Assembly (NCBI RefSeq): GCF_002160255.1 | Contig: NZ_NFKF01000001.1 | Span: 62,001 to 126,000, forward strand | Origin: Olsenella sp. An188 | GTDB lineage: Bacteria > Actinomycetota > Coriobacteriia > Coriobacteriales > Atopobiaceae | Reading direction: 5' to 3' | DNA length: 64,000 nucleotides | Shown: piece by piece, positions 33,529-41,802 of the stretch | How the letters are laid out: each line of letters begins with the position of its first letter | Position numbering within the stretch: the first letter of the stretch is position 1 | Notes under the pieces: generated by a model | Database searches by the model: none | The model's input: the letters and a program-made list of their open reading frames with translations, nothing else | What the model was told of the DNA's origin: nothing | Made by a program: the position numbers and the translations under genes

Positions 33529-34718
33529 CAACCTCTGCCCGCGACGCGCGCCCGGCTCCGGAGCGCCTGCGCGTCGCCGTACTCGGCTGCTCCGGCTCCA
33601 TCGGTACGCAGACCCTCGACGTCTGCCGCCGTCACGCCGACCGCCTCCAGGTGGTCGCGGTCTCCGTCAGGTCCTCGGTCCGCCAGCTCGTCGCGGCGGC
33701 CCGCGAGTTCGGCTGCGCCCACGTGGCCGTGGCCGATCCCGGCCGAGCCGCCGACCCCGCGCTCGCGGAGCTGCCAGATGGCTGCGAGCTCTCCTTCGGG
33801 CAGCGGGCGGTCACCGACCTCGCGACCCTTCCCGAGGTCGACGTCGTCGTGAACGCGCTCGTCGGCTTTGCCGGCATCCACGCCGGCTTCGCGGCGCTCT
33901 CGGCGGGCAAGCGGCTCGCCTACGCCAACAAGGAGTCGATCGTCTGCGGCGGCGACCTCATGATGCCGCTCGCGGCCCCCGGGCAGATCGTCCCGGTCGA
34001 CTCCGAGCACAGCGCCATCTTCCAGTGCCTGGTCGGCGAGCGCCCCGAGGACGTTGAGCGCATCTGGCTCACCTGCTCCGGCGGTCCCTTCTACGGTCGC
34101 GGGCGCGACGAGCTTGCCCGCGTGAGCGCGGCCGACGCCCTCGCGCACCCGACCTGGTCGATGGGCGACAAGATCACGGTCGACTGCGCCACCCTCATGA
34201 ACAAGGGGCTCGAGGTCATCGAGGCCCATCACCTCTTCGCGCAGCCGGTCGACTCGATCAGGGTCCTCGTGCACCGGCAGAGCAAGATCCACTCCATGGT
34301 CGAGTTCGTGGACGGCGTCGTGAAGGCGCAGCTCGGCAGCTCGGACATGCGCGCGCCCATCCAGTACGCGCTCAGCTACCCCCAGCGCTGGGGTGCGAGC
34401 GCGCGGCGCGTCGACTGGTGCGTCGAGGACCCGTTCACCTTCGGCGAGGCCGACGAGGCCGCCTTCGGGTGCCTCGCCCTGGCGCGGGAGGCCGGTCGCG
34501 CGGGGGGAACGCTGCCGTGTGCCATGAACGCGGCCAACGAGGTCGCGAACGCAAGCTTCCGCAAAGGTCTGTGCGGCTTTCTCGACATCGAGCGCGTCGT
34601 CGGGGCCGTCATGGATGAGACGAGCGTCGAGCGGGTAGAGAGCACAGAGCAGCTTGACGAGGTCGACGCCCGCGCTCGCGAGCGGGCTCGCGCACTTCTC
34701 GCGGAGGTCAGCATTTGA
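33525..34718 (+). CDS. dxr: 1-deoxy-D-xylulose 5-phosphate reductoisomerase
   Basis: Dxr commits DXP to the MEP isoprenoid pathway with NADPH. The NADPH loop is VAVLGCSGSIGTQTLDV; the metal and substrate site is YANKESIVCGG and VDSEHSAIFQ; the flexible loop region SGGPFYGR and the histidine in HPTWSMGDKITVDCATLMNKGLE follow. The 397-residue length is standard. GTG 33525 overlaps the cdsA stop by four bases and has GGAGG seven bases upstream. ispG and ispH in this window belong to the same pathway, while uppS uses its products. Confidence 0.97.
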   Translation: MTTSARDARPAPERLRVAVLGCSGSIGTQTLDVCRRHADRLQVVAVSVRSSVRQLVAAAREFGCAHVAVADPGRAADPALAELPDGCELSFGQRAVTDLATLPEVDVVVNALVGFAGIHAGFAALSAGKRLAYANKESIVCGGDLMMPLAAPGQIVPVDSEHSAIFQCLVGERPEDVERIWLTCSGGPFYGRGRDELARVSAADALAHPTWSMGDKITVDCATLMNKGLEVIEAHHLFAQPVDSIRVLVHRQSKIHSMVEFVDGVVKAQLGSSDMRAPIQYALSYPQRWGASARRVDWCVEDPFTFGEADEAAFGCLALAREAGRAGGTLPCAMNAANEVANASFRKGLCGFLDIERVVGAVMDETSVERVESTEQLDEVDARARERARALLAEVSI

Positions 34719-36100
34719 GCACCGTCACGAACGTCGTCTCGGCCGTCTTCTGGGGCGTCCTTGTCCTCTCCGTCCTCGTGTTCGTCCACGAGGGGGGTCA
34801 CTACCTCGCCGCCCGCGCGCTCCGCGTGCGCGCGACCGAGTTCTTCCTTGGCCTGCCGTGCCGCGTCAAGCTCTCGCGCAGGAGCCGCAAGGTCGGCACC
34901 GAGTTCGGCGTGACCCCGCTGCTCCTCGGCGGCTACACGAGGATCTGCGGGATGGAGGGTGCCGACGACGAGCTCCTCGCGCCCGCGCTCGCCCTCGTGA
35001 TGGAGCGCGGGCGCGTCCGCGCCGACGCCGTCGCGCGCGAGCTCGGCGTCGACGAGGACCGAGCCTACGGGCTTCTCGCCACGCTCTGCGACTGGGCCTC
35101 GATCAGGCCCTACTACGACCCCGACCTCGGCGAGACGCCGGGACAGAGCACCTACCCCGCGGCCTTCGAGACGCTTTCGCGCGACGGTCGCGGCCTCACC
35201 GAGTACGACCGCGACCACGACTTCTCCCTTCCCGGCTACACCGAGGCCGGGGCGCCCCACGAGCTCGGCTCGACTCCGGAGGAGTTCCTCGCCCGCGAGC
35301 GCTCCCGCACCTACCAGGGGGTCGGCTTCCTCAAGAGGGTCGCAATGCTGGTCGCCGGCTCGCTCGTCAACGTCGTCCTCGCGTTTCTCATCGTCACCTG
35401 CGCCTTCATGGTGCGCGGCACCGACTACGTCCCCAACGTGAGCACGCTCGGGGGCGTCTCCCAGGGTTCGCTCGCCGAGCAGGCGGGGCTTGTCGCCGGC
35501 GACCACGTGACCTCGGTCGCGGGCGAGCCGGTCGACACCTGGGAGGGGCTCGTCGGCGCCGTCCGCGCGAGCCTCGAGCGGGGAGAGGACTTCGCGATCT
35601 CCTACGAGCGCGACGGAGTCGCTCGCGAGGTCACCATCGACCTGCCCGAGGGCCAGGAGGTCGACGAGATCGGCGTCCTCGCCCCGGTCGAGACCTACTA
35701 CCCGAGCCTCCCGGAGGCCGCCGGGGCGACGCTTGACTACGCCGGCCAGGTTGCGGGCTACGTGGCCCAGCTCATCCAGCCCGCCCACACCATGGAGGTC
35801 CTCGACCAGTCTTCCTCGATCGTGGGCATATCCGCCATGGCCGCCGAGGCCGCCTCGTCAGGCGCCTACACCCTCATGATGTTCGCGGCGGTGATCTCCA
35901 TGTCCCTCGGCTTCATGAACCTGCTCCCGGTGCCCCCCTTCGACGGCGGCAAGATCTTGATCGAGCTCATCCAGCTCGTCATCCGCCGGCCGCTGTCCGT
36001 CCGCGCGCTCAACTTCCTCAACCTCCTTGGCATGGCTTTCATCGTCTTCGTCTTCGTGGTGGTGCTCAGAAACGACATCCTGCGCTTCGTGATCGGGTAG
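34715..36100 (+). CDS. rseP: RseP-type site-2 membrane metalloprotease with inserted loop
   Basis: An intramembrane zinc protease of the RseP family. Zinc motif HEGGH (residues 25-29) is in the first membrane segment; the second active-site motif, MNLLPVPPFDGG, is at 401-412; one PDZ domain spans about 240-325. Between the GGYTRICGM segment (72-80) and FLKRVAMLVAGSLVN (205-219) lies an unusual segment of about 120 residues where most relatives have about 30. Its first part (about 88-133, MERGRVRADAVARELGVDED) looks like a winged-helix or helix-turn-helix. The total of 461 residues reflects this. TTG 34715 overlaps the dxr stop and has GGAGG upstream. The substrate is unknown; anti-sigma factors are typical in other species. 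Confidence 0.88.
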   Translation: MSTVTNVVSAVFWGVLVLSVLVFVHEGGHYLAARALRVRATEFFLGLPCRVKLSRRSRKVGTEFGVTPLLLGGYTRICGMEGADDELLAPALALVMERGRVRADAVARELGVDEDRAYGLLATLCDWASIRPYYDPDLGETPGQSTYPAAFETLSRDGRGLTEYDRDHDFSLPGYTEAGAPHELGSTPEEFLARERSRTYQGVGFLKRVAMLVAGSLVNVVLAFLIVTCAFMVRGTDYVPNVSTLGGVSQGSLAEQAGLVAGDHVTSVAGEPVDTWEGLVGAVRASLERGEDFAISYERDGVAREVTIDLPEGQEVDEIGVLAPVETYYPSLPEAAGATLDYAGQVAGYVAQLIQPAHTMEVLDQSSSIVGISAMAAEAASSGAYTLMMFAAVISMSLGFMNLLPVPPFDGGKILIELIQLVIRRPLSVRALNFLNLLGMAFIVFVFVVVLRNDILRFVIG

Positions 36101-36109
36101 GTGGTTGGC

Positions 36110-37189
36110 ATGACGGCAGAGAAGAACCCCGTGGCTCGCGAGCTCACGCGTCCCGTGAGGGTGGGCGACGTCACCGTGGGGGGAGACGCCCCCGTCTCGG
36201 TGCAGTCGATGTGCACGACCGACACCGCGGACGCCGACGCGACGCTCTCCCAGATCGCGCGCCTTCGCGCCGCGGGCTGCGAGATCGTGCGCGTGGCGGT
36301 CCCCAACGCGGCGGCGCTCGACTCCTTCGGGCGCGTGTGCGCCGAGTCGGAGCTGCCCGTCGTCGCCGACATCCACTTCGACCACCGCCTCGCCATCGAG
36401 GCGTGCCGCCGCGGCGCCTCCGCGCTGCGCGTCAACCCGGGAAACATCGGCAGCTGGGAGCGCGTCGACGCCGTCATCGACGAGGCGGGCGCGGCGGGGA
36501 TACCCATCCGCATCGGCGTGAACGCCGGCTCGCTCGACCCCGCCTTCGCCGAGAGGGGCGACCTCACGCAGGTCGAGAAGCTCGTGGGCTCGGCGGCCTC
36601 GTTCGTCGAGCACTTCCGCGCGAGGGGATTTCTCGACGTCGTGCTCTCCGCCAAGGCCCACGGCGTGGTGACCACCGTCGAGGTCAACCGCGCCCTGTCG
36701 CGCGAGCTGCCCGACGTTCCGCTGCACGTTGGCGTCACCGAGGCGGGCGGCGCGCGTCAGGGCACGGTCAAGAACGCCGCCGCTGTCGGCGCGCTGCTCA
36801 TGGAGGGCATCGGAAACACCATCCGCCTCTCGCTCACGGCCGACCCGGTCGAGGAGGTCAACGTGGCCTGGGACCTGCTCTCCGCCGTCGGGCTCCGCCG
36901 CCTGCGCCCGGAGATGGTGAGCTGCCCCACCTGCGGGCGCTGCCAGTGGGACCTCATGGGCGTCGCCGCCGAGGTCGAGCGCCGGCTCGCCGACGTGCGT
37001 GCCCCCATCTCGGTCGCCGTCATGGGCTGCGTGGTGAACGGCCCCGGCGAGGCGCGCGACGCCGACATCGGGCTCGCCGGCGGCCGCGGCAGGGCCGTGC
37101 TCTTCGCGGGGGGCGAGCCCATCCGAACCGTGGACGAGGCCGACGCCGTGGACGAGCTCTTCTCCGAGATCGACCGGCGCTTCTCGTAG
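36110..37189 (+). CDS. ispG: 4-hydroxy-3-methylbut-2-en-1-yl diphosphate synthase
   Basis: IspG is the iron-sulfur enzyme that converts MEcPP to HMBPP in the MEP pathway. TIM-barrel motifs VSVQSMCTTDTADADAT, DIHFDHRLAIEA and LRVNPGNIG are present. The [4Fe-4S] ligands are the cysteines of SCPTCGRC and MGCVVNGPGEA near the C-terminus. The 359 residues match the compact bacterial type. ATG 36110 is preferred to the GTG nine bases upstream because GGTGG-like bases lie at a suitable distance. It follows rseP directly in the dxr-rseP-ispG order seen in many Gram-positive bacteria. Confidence 0.96.
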   Translation: MTAEKNPVARELTRPVRVGDVTVGGDAPVSVQSMCTTDTADADATLSQIARLRAAGCEIVRVAVPNAAALDSFGRVCAESELPVVADIHFDHRLAIEACRRGASALRVNPGNIGSWERVDAVIDEAGAAGIPIRIGVNAGSLDPAFAERGDLTQVEKLVGSAASFVEHFRARGFLDVVLSAKAHGVVTTVEVNRALSRELPDVPLHVGVTEAGGARQGTVKNAAAVGALLMEGIGNTIRLSLTADPVEEVNVAWDLLSAVGLRRLRPEMVSCPTCGRCQWDLMGVAAEVERRLADVRAPISVAVMGCVVNGPGEARDADIGLAGGRGRAVLFAGGEPIRTVDEADAVDELFSEIDRRFS

Positions 37190-37250
37190 GGCGTCCACTC
37201 GCCGGGGCGCGGCGCACGCAGCGAGAGGAGCGTCGCTGGCTCGCTTGTCG

Positions 37251-37256
37251 TAGAAT
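37251..37256 (+). promoter_or_regulatory. -10 element before proS
   Basis: TAGAAT at 37251-37256 lies 41 bases before the proS start in the 108-base ispG-proS gap. No convincing -35 hexamer is found 16-18 bases upstream. Confidence 0.35.
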
Positions 37257-37297
37257 CAGTCTCTGCGAACAGACGCGCTCAAAAGGAAGGACCCCAC

Positions 37298-39013
37298 GTG
37301 AAGCGCTACGAGAAGATGAGCAGGCTCTACGCACCGACGCTCAAGGAGGACCCCGTCGAGGCAGAGCTCGCGAGCCACCGGCTGCTGCTGCGCGCCGGCA
37401 TGATCCGAAAGACCGCCGCCGGCCTCTACAGCTACCTGCCGCTCGCCTGGCGCTCGATCCGCAAGATCGAGGCCGTCATCCGCGACGAGATGGAGGCAAT
37501 CGGCGCCCAGGAGATGATGGTGCCCATCCTCACGCCGGCCGAGCTCTGGCACGAGTCAGGCCGCTGGGACGCCTACGGCCCCGAGCTCATGCGCATCTCC
37601 GACCGCCACGACCGCGCCTTCGCCCTGGGTCCCACGCACGAGGAGACCTTCACCGACCTCGTCAAGAACGAGCTTCGCTCCTACAAGCAGCTCCCGTGCA
37701 CGCTCTATCAGATCCAGGACAAGTTCCGCGACGAGATGCGCCCGCGCTTTGGGCTCATGCGCGGCCGCGAGTTCATCATGAAGGACGCCTACAGCTTCTC
37801 TGCCACGCAGGAGTCGCTCCAGGAGGTCTACGAGGACCAGAAGGCGGCCTACGCGCGCGTCGCCGAGCGCTGCGGCATCCGCGCGCTGCCCGTCGTGGCC
37901 GACTCGGGCCAGATCGGCGGCGACACGTCCGTCGAGTTCATGGCGCTCGCCGACGCGGGCGAGGCCGAGCTCGTCTGGTGCGACTGCGGCTTCGCGGCCG
38001 ACGTCGAGGCCGCCAGCACCTCGGTGCCCGTGACCGAGGGTCCCGGCGACGGCACGCTGCAGAAGGTGCACACCCCCGGGCTCGGCTCCATCGAGGACGT
38101 CGCCGCCTTCTTCGGCTTCCCGGAGAACGGCACGCGCAAGTCGCTCGCCCTCGTCGCAGAGGACGGCACGCGCGTCGTGGCCATCGTCCCCGGCGACCAC
38201 GAGCTCAACGACATCAAGGCGAGCCACCTCTTCGGCGCCTACCACCTCATGAGCGACGAGGAGCTCGAGGAGGCAGGCCTCTTCAAGGGGTTCATCGGCC
38301 CCGTCGGCCTCCCCGAGGGGATCCGCCTGGTCTGCGACGAGTCCCTGCGGCAGTCCACCTCGTGGACCTGCGGCGCCAACGAGGTGGACTACCACTTCAC
38401 CGGCGCCTGCCCGGGCCGCGACTTCACCGTCGACGAGTGGGCCGACCTCGTCTCCGTGCGCGAGGGCGACCCCTGCCCGCACTGCGGCGCACCCCTCAAG
38501 AGCGCGCGCGGCATCGAGATCTCCCAGGTCTTCCAGCTCGGTACCAAGTACTCCGAGGCCATGGGTGCCACCTTCGCGGACGAGAACGGCGTGGAGAGGC
38601 CCTTCCTCATGGGCTGCTACGGCATCGGCGTCTCCCGCACGCTGGCCGCCGTCGTGGAACAGCACAACGACGAGCACGGCATCTCCTGGCCCGTCTGCGT
38701 GGCCCCCTACGAGGTCGAGGTCGTTCCGCTTGCCGTGGGCGACGACGTGGTGACCCCGGTCGCCGAGCGCGTCGTCGAGGAGCTCTCCGCTGCCGACCTC
38801 GAGGTCCTTCTCGACGACCGTAAGGAGCGCCCGGGCGTCAAGTTCGCCGACGCGGACCTCATCGGCATCCCGTACCAGGTGATCCTTGGCAAGCGCGGCG
38901 TTGCGAACGGCGTGGCCGAGGTCAAGGTCCGCGAGACCGGCGAGCGCTTCGAGGTGCCCCTGGACGAGGTCGCCTCGTGGCTCTCGGAGCGCGTGGTTCC
39001 CGCCCGCGCGTAG
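37298..39013 (+). CDS. proS: Prolyl-tRNA synthetase (bacterial type)
   Basis: A class II aminoacyl-tRNA synthetase charging tRNA-Pro. Motif 1 region LLLRAGMIRKTAAGLYSYLPL and motif 2 FALGPTHEETFTDLV are clear; motif 3 is in LMGCYGIGVSRTLAAVVEQ. The insertion between motifs 2 and 3 (about residues 225-385) is the editing domain typical of bacterial-type ProS, with KSLALVAEDGTRVVAIVPGDHELND. The anticodon-binding domain ends the 571-residue protein. GTG 37298 has AAGGAAGG seven bases upstream. proA and proB earlier in the window make its amino acid. Confidence 0.97.
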   Translation: MKRYEKMSRLYAPTLKEDPVEAELASHRLLLRAGMIRKTAAGLYSYLPLAWRSIRKIEAVIRDEMEAIGAQEMMVPILTPAELWHESGRWDAYGPELMRISDRHDRAFALGPTHEETFTDLVKNELRSYKQLPCTLYQIQDKFRDEMRPRFGLMRGREFIMKDAYSFSATQESLQEVYEDQKAAYARVAERCGIRALPVVADSGQIGGDTSVEFMALADAGEAELVWCDCGFAADVEAASTSVPVTEGPGDGTLQKVHTPGLGSIEDVAAFFGFPENGTRKSLALVAEDGTRVVAIVPGDHELNDIKASHLFGAYHLMSDEELEEAGLFKGFIGPVGLPEGIRLVCDESLRQSTSWTCGANEVDYHFTGACPGRDFTVDEWADLVSVREGDPCPHCGAPLKSARGIEISQVFQLGTKYSEAMGATFADENGVERPFLMGCYGIGVSRTLAAVVEQHNDEHGISWPVCVAPYEVEVVPLAVGDDVVTPVAERVVEELSAADLEVLLDDRKERPGVKFADADLIGIPYQVILGKRGVANGVAEVKVRETGERFEVPLDEVASWLSERVVPARA

Positions 39014-39040
39014 GGGCGCCCCCCAGACCCAGATCACATA

Positions 39041-39074
39041 CGTGCCCCGGTTGGCCTCGGCCTGCCGGGGCACG
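39041..39074 (+). promoter_or_regulatory. Strong hairpin upstream of the alpha-hydroxy-acid oxidase gene
   Basis: GTGCCCCGG (39042-39050) pairs with CCGGGGCAC (39065-39073), and inside it GGCC pairs with GGCC around a two-base loop. No T run follows; the gene's ribosome binding site lies nine bases further on. It may be a proS 3' end structure or a regulatory hairpin of the next gene. Confidence 0.5.
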
Positions 39075-39092
39075 CCCCCAGAAAGGACAGCG

Positions 39093-40121
39093 ATGACGTA
39101 CTCGGAGCTCGCGGCCGCCGCGCGCGGCCAGATCGGCCCCTTCTGCAAGGCGTGCCCCACCTGCGACGGACGCGCGTGCGCCGGCGTGATGCCCGGCCCC
39201 GGCGACAAGGGAGTCGGGCGGGTGGCGCGCCGCAACTGGGAAGCTTGGCAGGACGTCCGCGTGAGCATGGACACCCTGCACGAGTCCTGGGCGGCCGACA
39301 CGCGCACGACGGTGCTGGGGCGCGAGCTCGCTCTGCCCGTCATGATCGGCCCCGTCGGCGACGTCCAGCGCCACTATGGCGAGAAGTACGACACGGTCTC
39401 CTACAACCGCCGCGTGCTCGAGGCAGCGGCAGGGGAGGGCACGCTCGCCTGGACCGGCGACGGCCTCGACGCCTCCATCATGGCCGAAGCCTGCAGCCTC
39501 ATCGCCGAGCTCGGAGGCGCCGGCGTCCCCACGGTCAAGCCCTGGGACGAGAAGACCCTCGCCTCCAAGCTCGACCAGGCGCTCGCCGCGCATCCGGCCG
39601 CCGTGGCCATGGACATCGACGCGGCGGGGCTGCCCTTCCTGCGCGGCCAGGAGCCGCCCGCTGGCGCCAAGTCGGCCGCGCAGGTGGCCGAGGTCGCCGC
39701 GCGCTGCCATGAGGCCGGCGCGCCGTTCGTCCTCAAGGGCGTGATGACGCCTGCGGCCGCCGAGCGCGCCGCGGCGGCGGGCGTGGACGCGATCGTGGTC
39801 TCCAACCACGGCGGGCGCGTGCTGGACGGCACGCCGGCCACGGCCGAGGTGCTCCCGAGCATCGTGGCGGCCGCGGGCGAGAAGGTCGAGGTGCTCGTCG
39901 ACGGCGGTGTGCGCAGCGGCCTCGACGTCTTCCGCGCGCTTGCCCTGGGCGCCCGCGCGTGCCTGGTGTGCCGCCCCTTCGTGGTGGCCGCCTTTGGCGG
40001 GGGAGCCGACGGCGTGCGCGCCTACCTCGGTGAGCTGCGCTCGGGCCTCGCCGACGCCATGGAGATGTGCGGCGCGGCCACGACGGCCGACATCACGCGC
40101 GAGCTGATCTGGAACGCCTGA
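39093..40121 (+). CDS. FMN-dependent alpha-hydroxy-acid oxidizing protein
   Basis: A 342-residue member of the lactate oxidase/glycolate oxidase superfamily of FMN TIM barrels. The C-terminal half shows the lysine strand FVLKGVMTPAAAERAAAAGVDAIVVSNHGGRVLDG (catalytic His in SNHGGR) and the phosphate-binding VLVDGGVRSGLDVFRALALGARACLV. The N-terminus has a cysteine-rich segment, CKACPTCDGRACAG, typical of the short anaerobe subgroup and not of classic lactate oxidase. The substrate is unknown. AAAGGA precedes ATG 39093. A truncated LysR gene follows at once, as if its regulator had been lost. Confidence 0.82.
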   Translation: MTYSELAAAARGQIGPFCKACPTCDGRACAGVMPGPGDKGVGRVARRNWEAWQDVRVSMDTLHESWAADTRTTVLGRELALPVMIGPVGDVQRHYGEKYDTVSYNRRVLEAAAGEGTLAWTGDGLDASIMAEACSLIAELGGAGVPTVKPWDEKTLASKLDQALAAHPAAVAMDIDAAGLPFLRGQEPPAGAKSAAQVAEVAARCHEAGAPFVLKGVMTPAAAERAAAAGVDAIVVSNHGGRVLDGTPATAEVLPSIVAAAGEKVEVLVDGGVRSGLDVFRALALGARACLVCRPFVVAAFGGGADGVRAYLGELRSGLADAMEMCGAATTADITRELIWNA

Positions 40122-40148
40122 GGGCGGCGCGTCGTGCGCGGGAGCGAC

Positions 40149-40382
40149 ATGCTCGACGAGCGGATCGTCTTCTTCATGACGGTCGTCGAGGAGGGGTCCT
40201 TCTCGGCCGCCGCCCGCAAGCTGCTCGTGTCCCAGCCCGCGGTCTCGCAGCGCGTCTCCGCGCTCGAGGCTGCGGTCGGGGCGCCCCTCTTTGACCGCAG
40301 CGGGTACCGGCCCTTACCCACGGAGACGGGACGGCTGCTCTACGAGGGCGTGCACGCCATCAACCTCGCCTGCGACGGCTAG
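40149..40382 (+). pseudogene. LysR-family regulator fragment (DNA-binding domain only)
   Basis: The 77 residues hold only the N-terminal winged helix of a LysR regulator: LDERIVFFMTVVEEGSFSAAARKLLVSQPAVSQRVSALEAAVGAPLFDR. Full-length LysR proteins have about 300 residues; the effector-binding domain is missing and the frame ends at a TAG after LACDG. GGAG lies four bases before ATG 40149. It follows the oxidase gene by 27 bases. No remnant of the C-terminal domain is seen in the 80 bases before the terminator. It is most likely a deletion remnant; a free DNA-binding domain acting as a dimer is possible but less likely. Confidence 0.75.
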
Positions 40383-40427
40383 GGGGACCGTCCCGCGAGG
40401 GGGCGCACGTTTTGCAACTGATTGAAA

Positions 40428-40465
40428 AAGGCCAGAGGGACCATCCCTCTGGCCTTGTCGTTTTT
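40428..40465. terminator. Bidirectional terminator between the LysR fragment and the tRNA pair
   Basis: AAGGCCAGAGGG (40428-40439) pairs perfectly with CCCTCTGGCCTT (40445-40456), followed on the plus strand by TGTCGTTTTT. On the minus strand the stem is followed by a T run as well (AAAAA at 40425-40429 on plus), so it can end both the plus-strand genes and the minus-strand tRNAs. Confidence 0.85.
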
Positions 40466-40540
40466 GGTGGGCCCTGAGGGATTCGAACCCCCAACCCAGG
40501 GATTATGAGTCCCCTGCGCTAACCGTTGCGCCAAGAGCCC
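40465..40540 (-). tRNA. tRNA with CAU anticodon (tRNA-Met elongator or tRNA-Ile2)
   Basis: A full cloverleaf reads on the minus strand: acceptor GGGCTCT/AGGGCCC, D-arm GCGC-AACGGTTA-GCGC, anticodon loop CTCATAA (anticodon CAU), T-loop TTCGAAT, A73 and an encoded CCA. A CAU anticodon may read AUG, or AUA after lysidine modification; sequence alone does not decide here. It is not the initiator, since the GGG/CCC anticodon-stem pairs of initiator tRNA are not both present next to the loop. It is co-transcribed with the tRNA-Ala 45 bases upstream. Confidence 0.93.
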
Positions 40541-40585
40541 GTAGTATGAAAAAGGCGGCGACCGAAGCCGCCGCCATTGTTCACA

Positions 40586-40661
40586 TGGTGGAGATAAGGG
40601 GGTTCGAACCCCTGACCTCGTGACTGCCAGTCACGCGCTCTCCCAACTGAGCTATATCCCC
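40586..40661 (-). tRNA. tRNA-Ala (GGC), copy 1
   Basis: The minus strand gives a 76-base tRNA with acceptor GGGGATA/TATCTCC, including the G3-U70 pair that defines alanine identity, D-arm GCTC/GAGC, anticodon loop CTGGCAG (anticodon GGC), T-loop TTCGAAC and encoded CCA. The sequence is identical over all 76 bases to the plus-strand copy at 47026-47101. A strong promoter lies 20 bases upstream. Confidence 0.97.
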
Positions 40662-40680
40662 GTGCGTTGGTGCGGGAAAT

Positions 40681-40709
40681 ACTATAGCCAGCCGCCCGTC
40701 GTGGGTCAA
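40681..40709 (-). promoter_or_regulatory. Promoter of the minus-strand tRNA-Ala/tRNA(CAU) pair
   Basis: On the minus strand TTGACC (40709-40704) and TATAGT (40686-40681) are 17 bases apart, close to consensus. The start would be near 40674, 13 bases before the tRNA-Ala 5' end. Confidence 0.85.
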
Positions 40710-40891
40710 CCCCCTTTTTTGATCAGAGCGGCGCCGGCGGCGTCGGGATCCCAGCGCGAGGCGACATCCGTTCGAAGATGAATCGCGGAAGCTTGCGTGC
40801 AAACTTGGCCGTGCGCGCGTCGTCTGAAATATTCTCGAGGGGCGCTCAAAAAGTCGGGCCAGGCCGTTATAGAGGGTGGGGAGGTGAGCGC

Positions 40892-41239
40892 GTGGAGCAG
40901 GGCGTCGAGAAGATCGTGAGCGAGCGCTACGCGGACGTGCTCGCCTACTGCCGCAGGCACACCGCCTCGCCCGAGGAGGCGGCCGACGCCTGCCAGGAGA
41001 CGTTCCTGCGCTTCGTGCGGCGCGCGGGCGCCTACCGCGAGCGCGGGAAGCCGCTCGCCTACCTGCTCACCATAGCCCGCAACGTCTGCGTCGACCTCGC
41101 GCGCGCTCGGTGTGAGCCGCTTTTCCGCCGGCCGCATGATCCGTTCGGCGCTCGACACGCTGGCGTTTCTCGCCACGCAGGCTCGCTTCGTGCGGCCGGG
41201 CTGCTGGCTCGTGCTCGCAGGCTGCCTCGCGCTCGCTGA
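40892..41239 (+). pseudogene. ECF-type sigma factor, truncated after region 2
   Basis: From GTG 40892 (GGGGAGG upstream) the frame codes for sigma-70 region 2: EKIVSERYADVLAYCRRHTAS, EEAADACQETFLRFVRR and PLAYLLTIARNVCVDLARAR. After that, near 41106, homology stops: region 4 (about 75 residues, promoter -35 recognition) is missing, and the frame runs into the 5' end of the following membrane-protein gene read in the wrong frame until 41239. A deletion joining the two genes explains this. The product could not recognise a normal promoter. It belongs to a sigma/membrane protein/ABC transporter cluster. Confidence 0.75.
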
Positions 41240-41712
41240 CGCTGCTCACCGGGCTCGTCTCGGCCAAGGGTCACAACATGGTTGAGCTCGAGGGCGCCTG
41301 CGCCTTCAACGCGCACGCCGTGGCCTGCGCGCGGCTTACGGTCCTTGGCTGCGCGTCTGCGCTGACGCTCTTCGCCTGCGCCCTGCTCTGTGCCTCCGCC
41401 CAGCCCCTGTGGCTGCTTGCCGCCCATGCGGCGGCCCCCTACTTCCTCTCCTGCGCCGGCGGCCTCCTCGTGGCGAGAAGGTCCTCGAGCGCCGGCGCGC
41501 TCGGCGCGACCGTGACCTGGGCGCTCGGCGTGTGTGCCGCCTGCGCCGTCCTGCACAGCGTGACCCCCGTCCTGCTCCAGGCGGGCTCGGCGGGCGTCTG
41601 GTGCGTCGCCGCAGCGGCCTCGGCCCTGTGGTGCGTGCGCGAGACCGCCCTGTGGCTCAGGCACGCCGCGTGCCCCTTCGAGCCCGCCCGTGCACGGAGC
41701 GCGGCCCTCTAG
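41112..41712 (+). pseudogene. Multi-pass membrane protein, frameshifted
   Basis: The N-terminal part reads from GTG 41112 (VSRFSAGRMIRSALDTLAFL, then ATQARFVRPGCWLVLAG), and the rest continues in a different frame after a shift near 41220-41235 (SLTLLTGLVSAKGHNMVELEG...). The C-terminal piece alone is open from ATG 41278 (144 residues) with about four membrane segments, ending PFEPARARSAAL. The N-terminal and C-terminal parts together look like one protein that links the sigma factor with the ABC transporter, perhaps an anti-sigma or transporter accessory. I do not recognise the family. Confidence 0.6.
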
Positions 41713-41802
41713 CGCCGCGGGCGCGACCATCGACGACCCCGCGCCCCGGGCCCGGGCGCAGACCCATACCAAAACCGAACGAACCCCGAGGAAGGGAGAA
41801 CC

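Noticed and set aside
40703-40720. T-rich stretch CCCCCTTTTTT as a terminator
   Set aside because: No stem precedes it on the plus strand, and the same bases form the -35 region of the minus-strand tRNA promoter.
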